Source: an uncultured Lachnospiraceae bacterium (GTDB lineage Bacteria > Bacillota > Clostridia > Lachnospirales > Lachnospiraceae). From it: 64,000 bases of DNA. Position 1 is the first letter of the stretch, and each line of letters opens with the position of its first letter. Below, piece after piece: positions 60,393 through 64,000 of the stretch. The notes below the pieces were generated by a model that was given only the letters and a program-made list of their open reading frames with translations, had not been told where the DNA came from and did no database searches. The position numbers and the translations under genes were made by a program. The stretch lies in contig ONAD01000007.1 of NCBI GenBank assembly GCA_900315735.1, forward strand, positions 1 to 64,000, written 5' to 3'.

Positions 60393-61795
60393 ATCCGCAT
60401 CTTCGTCCCCTTCTTTGGCTCACTTTCTATAATAAGCTCTGCCTGATGATGTTCTAAAATCAATGCGACTAATGACATTCCGATTCCGGCTCCGCCTTCC
60501 TGTCTCGCCCGGGATTTGTCCGCCATATAGAATTCATCACAGATCCGCTCTGCCTCTTCCTTAGTCATGCCGATTCCATAATCTTTTACGGAAAGTTCAT
60601 AATAAAATGGATTTTCCTCTTCCTGTATTTTCTTTCCGCTAAATTCAATGATTCCATGTTCCATGGATGCTTTTCTTGCATTGTCTAATAAATTCACCAG
60701 TGCAGTAACTAAAAGTTCTTTATTTCCATACAGCACTGCCGGCTCAATATTTTCCTTTAACAAAAGTTCCTTTGCCGCAAGGGACGGTGTCACTACCTTA
60801 AGTACTTCACGGCTTATATTTTCAACCTGAACTGCTTCCTTTTCAATTTCATGTTCCCTTAAATAAATTAAATCAAAGAGCTTTCCTGACATGCGCTCCA
60901 ACCGTTTGCCTTCGGAAAAAATATAGCTTAGTGCCAGCAGCTGTTCTTCTCTTGGAAGCTCCATGGAACGCATGGTATCTGCATAACCGATAATCGAAGT
61001 CATCGGTGTCTTAATCTCATGGGTAAAGTCCGCCACAAACTGATCTCTTTTGCGCACCATTTCCTGAAGTTCTCCAATTTTTTCCGATACCGCTTCTGCC
61101 ATCCGGTTAAAATTCTCTGCCAGAAGTCCTACTTCATCCTGACTTTTTACTGCAATCCTTGTCTCATAAGAGCCATTGGTAACCTCTTCTGCCACCCGGT
61201 TCAACTGCTCCAATGGCTTGGTCAGATACCGGCTGATAACATAAATAAGCAGGGATTCTATCATAAGACCAATGGAGAGAATCAGCCGGAAATAACGGAT
61301 TTCCCGATCTCTTAATGCGTAGGCATCGGACACATCGCTTCTGCTGATGATACAGAGGTTCTCTTCTTCCACCTTACTGGATGCCGTCACATAAATATAA
61401 TAATGGCCGTCCTCTTCAAAGATGGCATAGTTTTTATTTCCATCCTCCTGCTGTGCTTCCCAGACTTTCTTTAAATTGGCATTTTCTTCTGTCTCGTTAT
61501 AAACCAGCTTATCTCCATAATAAATAAAAAATGTCACATCCTCTGCCCGCATACCGCTGCTGACCTGCGCACCGATGTCCGGCAGCGCACCCTTTACCAG
61601 CTCTTCCCGGTTCAATGCCTGAAGTACTTCATATTCCACCGATGACTGCACCAGATTATTCTGAATGACGGCATTGGAAATCTGTGTTTCCTTCGCCAGT
61701 TCAAAATTCTTATGTATCATCAGATAACCCACCAGTCCCAGGCTGACTGAAAGCAGGATTAAATTTGTAATTAATACTTTATATCGAAATTTCAT
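60368..61795 (-). CDS. Sensor histidine kinase (HAMP-HisKA-HATPase)
   Basis: The 475-aa kinase has two membrane helices (about 8-28 and 165-185) flanking an extracytoplasmic sensor domain, a HAMP linker (LTKPLEQLNRVAEEV), the H-box ADFTHEIKTPMTSIIGY (His about 270), N-box VNLLDNARKA and G-boxes VKDYGIGM and GGAGIGMSLV. It phosphorylates the adjacent OmpR-type regulator. Its ATG overlaps the regulator stop by 4 nt. Confidence 0.93.
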   Translation of the reverse strand: MKFRYKVLITNLILLSVSLGLVGYLMIHKNFELAKETQISNAVIQNNLVQSSVEYEVLQALNREELVKGALPDIGAQVSSGMRAEDVTFFIYYGDKLVYNETEENANLKKVWEAQQEDGNKNYAIFEEDGHYYIYVTASSKVEEENLCIISRSDVSDAYALRDREIRYFRLILSIGLMIESLLIYVISRYLTKPLEQLNRVAEEVTNGSYETRIAVKSQDEVGLLAENFNRMAEAVSEKIGELQEMVRKRDQFVADFTHEIKTPMTSIIGYADTMRSMELPREEQLLALSYIFSEGKRLERMSGKLFDLIYLREHEIEKEAVQVENISREVLKVVTPSLAAKELLLKENIEPAVLYGNKELLVTALVNLLDNARKASMEHGIIEFSGKKIQEEENPFYYELSVKDYGIGMTKEEAERICDEFYMADKSRARQEGGAGIGMSLVALILEHHQAELIIESEPKKGTKMRICFRKEQN

Positions 61796-62451
61796 GCTTT
61801 ATCCTCTAACCGGTATCCCGCTTTAAATACCGTTTTAAGCTCCGCTCCAAGATTCAGTTTTTTCCGCAATCTCTGGATATGAAGGTCTAAGGTTCTTGAC
61901 TCTACGGAATATTCTGTTCCCCAGATTTCTTCATAGATTCTTTCCCGGAACAATGTAATATTCCGGTTACGCATCAGAAGTTCTAAAAGTTCAAATTCCT
62001 TTGGCGTAAGTTCCACTTCTTTTCCTGCTTTCGTTACTACCTGATTCTCGCTGTCTAATTCAATATCCATAAAGGCAAGCTTCTGTTCCATTTTATGATA
62101 ACGGCGCAGTACAATATTAACCCGTGCCAAAAGTTCCACTACTTCAAAAGGCTTTACCATATAATCCTCTGCCCCGGAGGTCAGTCCCTGCATCCGGTCT
62201 TTTAGGGAATCCTTTGCAGTCAGAAAAATCACCGGAATTCCCATTGGGCGGATGTATTCCATCAATTCAAATCCATTTAATTCCGGCAGCATAACATCAA
62301 GAATAATCAAATCAAAATTCTCTGTTTCCAAAAGGTCTGCCGCCTTCATTCCATTGTATACACAAACGCACTGATAACCTGCCCGCATCAGATTCAGCCG
62401 GATTAAATCCGATATTGCCTTTTCATCCTCTACAATCAATATCCGTATCAT
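61792..62451 (-). CDS. OmpR/PhoB-family response regulator
   Basis: The 219-aa protein has a REC domain (ILIVEDEKAIS; phospho-acceptor in LIILDVMLPELNG; VIFLTAKD) and a winged-helix DNA-binding domain (VELTPKEFELLELLMRN, SRTLDLHIQRLRKKL). It is first in a three-gene unit with the kinase and the membrane partner. The upstream region carries tandem AGATACA repeats in the place of an activator site. Confidence 0.94.
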   Translation of the reverse strand: MIRILIVEDEKAISDLIRLNLMRAGYQCVCVYNGMKAADLLETENFDLIILDVMLPELNGFELMEYIRPMGIPVIFLTAKDSLKDRMQGLTSGAEDYMVKPFEVVELLARVNIVLRRYHKMEQKLAFMDIELDSENQVVTKAGKEVELTPKEFELLELLMRNRNITLFRERIYEEIWGTEYSVESRTLDLHIQRLRKKLNLGAELKTVFKAGYRLEDKA

Positions 62452-62480
62452 TCTGCCGCTCCTTTTGCTACTCTTTGATG

Positions 62481-62515
62481 CTTATTTTATCATACATTTG
62501 TATCTAAAATGTATC
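62481..62515 (-). promoter_or_regulatory. Promoter of the two-component operon with tandem repeats
   Basis: Minus strand: AGATACATTTT and AGATACAAATG are 11-bp tandem direct repeats overlapping the -35 position, followed by TGA-TAAAAT as -10. Such spacing is typical of OmpR-family autoregulation. Confidence 0.5.
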
Positions 62516-62522
62516 TGCATAC

Positions 62523-62575
62523 AAAAAAGTTTCTTCTATCCATCTGATTACTCATCGGAATAAAAGAAACTTTTT
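62523..62575. terminator. Bidirectional terminator after the GH1 gene
   Basis: AAAAAGTTTCTT and AAGAAACTTTTT form a 12-bp stem with a loop of about 27 nt. Confidence 0.8.
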
Positions 62576-62630
62576 ATTTCTTCCAGTAAACTCTTTCCTC
62601 TTGAAAAATAACTCTCTGTAAAATATTATT

Positions 62631-64000
62631 TTATGCCTGCACCAGTGTCATATTTCCGCTGCAATGCATTTTATGGATTCCTTCCGGTATTGTAAGTCTG
62701 TCTCCTGCATCTACCCAGATGCTGCCGATTAAACCGCTGCCGGATGCCACATAAATGACATCTGTACCGTCTGAAAGCAGCAAATCCATTTCCTGCTCTA
62801 CCTTAAATCTTGCGCCGGTCACTTCTACCGCGCCACGCTCTATCCGGATTTTTCTATCCGGCTGGTTGCAGGATAACGCTGCTCCATTGCTTTCCATGAC
62901 TTTCTTATACCAGAATGCAGAATCCTTTACATAACGCTGCTGGGTTGCATAATCCACATAAATGATTCCAAATCGTTCGGAATATCCCTCATGCCATTCG
63001 AAGTTATCCAAAAAAGTCCACAAGAAATAACCTGCAATATCTACTCCTTCGTCTGCCGCCTTCTGCAGATTGCCAAGGTACTCATCTAAGAACTGGATAC
63101 GGTTAGCATCATGCACGCTGCCATCTGCTTCCACATTATCATGGCAGGACATTCCATTTTCTGTAATATAAATTGGCAACTGATAACGTTCGTAGAGGAA
63201 CTTTCCTGCCCAGTAGAGACATTCCGGTGTCACCGGCCACTCTGCGGCAGTCTTTGGAAATCCTGCCGGGCGGTCTGCAAATTCCGGTTCTCCATCTGCT
63301 CCTGCACGAACCGGATATCCGTTATAAATATTCTGTCCGTAAAAATCAATCGGCTGATGAATCAGCTCCATATCTTCTTTCGTGATTTCCGGCAGATACT
63401 CCTTGTATTTTTCAAGACCTTCCTTTGGATAATGTCCTAAAATAACCGGGTCGGAATACCAGGATACATTCCAGGTCCAGTTGTCGACATCATTATAAAA
63501 GCCAAAATATACCTTCTTTGCAGCTTCAATATCTTCCGGGGAATTACTTGCCGGATATGCCACTCCGCTGGTTGGTGCATAGCCAATCTGAATCGGCTGC
63601 TTTGCGTATTTCCGCAGAGTAATGACTGCTTTACCGTGTGCCCGCAGTGCATTATGGGCAATCTGGAAGCTTTCCTTTGGTGTCACTTTCTTTCCCGGTG
63701 CATGAATACCACGATAATATCCCAGTCCGATAAAACACTGTGGCTCATTTAAGGTAAAAATCTTGTCGCAGATGTCGGTAAAATTCTCTGCTACTACTTT
63801 TGCGTATTCCGCAAACCAGTCTATGATATCTTCATTGAGCCAGCCGCCTTTATCCTCCAATGCCTGCGGAAGTTCCCAGTGATAAAGTGTCATATATGGC
63901 TCAATGCCGTTTTTCTTCATTTCAAGAATCATATCACGATAGAGTGCCACCGCTTTTTCATTGACTCTTCCGGTTCCCTCCGGCATCAGTCTTGCCCAGC
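62631..64000 (-). CDS. GH1 beta-glucosidase / 6-phospho-beta-glucosidase, 5' end outside window
   Basis: The visible 456 codons are the C-terminal part of a GH1 enzyme; the frame is open to the window end and enters with WARLMPEGTG. The acid/base Glu is in FTLNEPQCFIGLGYY and the nucleophile in YITENGMSCHDN. The aglycone region FDNFEWHEGYSERFG is typical of beta-glucosidases. An extra beta-rich tail of about 75 residues follows the barrel (from about NQPDRKIRIERG to the end). Substrate is a beta-glucoside, free rather than phosphorylated if the residues after the barrel motif read correctly; not certain. Confidence 0.9.
   Translation of the reverse strand, partial: WARLMPEGTGRVNEKAVALYRDMILEMKKNGIEPYMTLYHWELPQALEDKGGWLNEDIIDWFAEYAKVVAENFTDICDKIFTLNEPQCFIGLGYYRGIHAPGKKVTPKESFQIAHNALRAHGKAVITLRKYAKQPIQIGYAPTSGVAYPASNSPEDIEAAKKVYFGFYNDVDNWTWNVSWYSDPVILGHYPKEGLEKYKEYLPEITKEDMELIHQPIDFYGQNIYNGYPVRAGADGEPEFADRPAGFPKTAAEWPVTPECLYWAGKFLYERYQLPIYITENGMSCHDNVEADGSVHDANRIQFLDEYLGNLQKAADEGVDIAGYFLWTFLDNFEWHEGYSERFGIIYVDYATQQRYVKDSAFWYKKVMESNGAALSCNQPDRKIRIERGAVEVTGARFKVEQEMDLLLSDGTDVIYVASGSGLIGSIWVDAGDRLTIPEGIHKMHCSGNMTLVQA

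Overview
The window is a 64 kb piece of a low-to-mid GC Firmicutes chromosome. I read it as a spore-forming gut Lachnospiraceae (Clostridium cluster XIVa), but the species cannot be named from sequence alone. Support: the sporulation/cell-division block (yabP, yabQ, divIC, spoIIE, tilS, hpt, ftsH) keeps the order known from Bacillus and Clostridia; Shine-Dalgarno sites are strong; sigma-A promoters are classical; tRNA genes lack an encoded CCA and a CCA-adding enzyme is present; several small families typical of Lachnospiraceae occur; the maltodextrin locus is gut-type.

Layout. 1-4.2 kb: cation/proton antiporter, glutamate racemase, a tandem-repeat Cys-rich mini-protein and small unknown genes. 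4.2-7.3 kb: an AT-rich accessory patch with a HEPN-ribonuclease-like protein plus a zinc-finger/nuclease-like protein (candidate defence pair), followed by a probable type I toxin-antitoxin locus (32-aa membrane peptide, antisense RNA, end-to-end complementary mRNA). 7.4-7.9 kb: the first of three large palindromic elements. 7.9-15.3 kb: glycogen debranching enzyme, Xaa-Pro aminopeptidase, membrane-anchored Mrr-like nuclease, and an Hpt/REC-HD-GYP/DUF4317 operon. 15.3-27 kb: tRNA genes and a maltodextrin locus (secreted GH13 amylase, MalEFG-type importer without its own ATPase, MalQ, a divergent LacI regulator, an intracellular GH13 enzyme). 27-30.5 kb: small lipoprotein, an Agr-type two-component system without AgrB/AgrD, and upstream of it a tandem pair of small RNA genes on the minus strand. 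30.5-38.7 kb: ftsH-hpt-tilS-spoIIE, divIC-yabQ-yabP-rqcP, palindromic element 3 and HU. 38.8-47.7 kb: phosphoglucomutase, PEGA lipoprotein, CotS-like kinase, CCA-adding enzyme and a large diguanylate cyclase. 48.5-57.6 kb: a six-gene MacAB-like export operon with an unusual double-length adaptor. 57.8-64 kb: an EAL phosphodiesterase, an OmpR-type two-component system with a membrane-anchored partner, and a GH1 beta-glucosidase cut by the window end.

How it fits together. Alpha-glucans are cut outside the cell, imported, and processed by MalQ, GH13 enzymes, debranching enzyme and phosphoglucomutase. Cyclic-di-GMP turnover is represented by three separate enzymes (HD-GYP, GGDEF, EAL). The most novel material is non-coding: (i) three dispersed 355-464 bp palindromes with conserved anchors and, in two copies, a conserved three-way-junction head; (ii) the duplicated C-rich small RNA genes with own promoters and co-varying terminators; (iii) the type I toxin-antitoxin locus. 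No CRISPR array, rRNA, prophage or intact insertion sequence was seen. All functions are inferred from reading the sequence; no database search was run.
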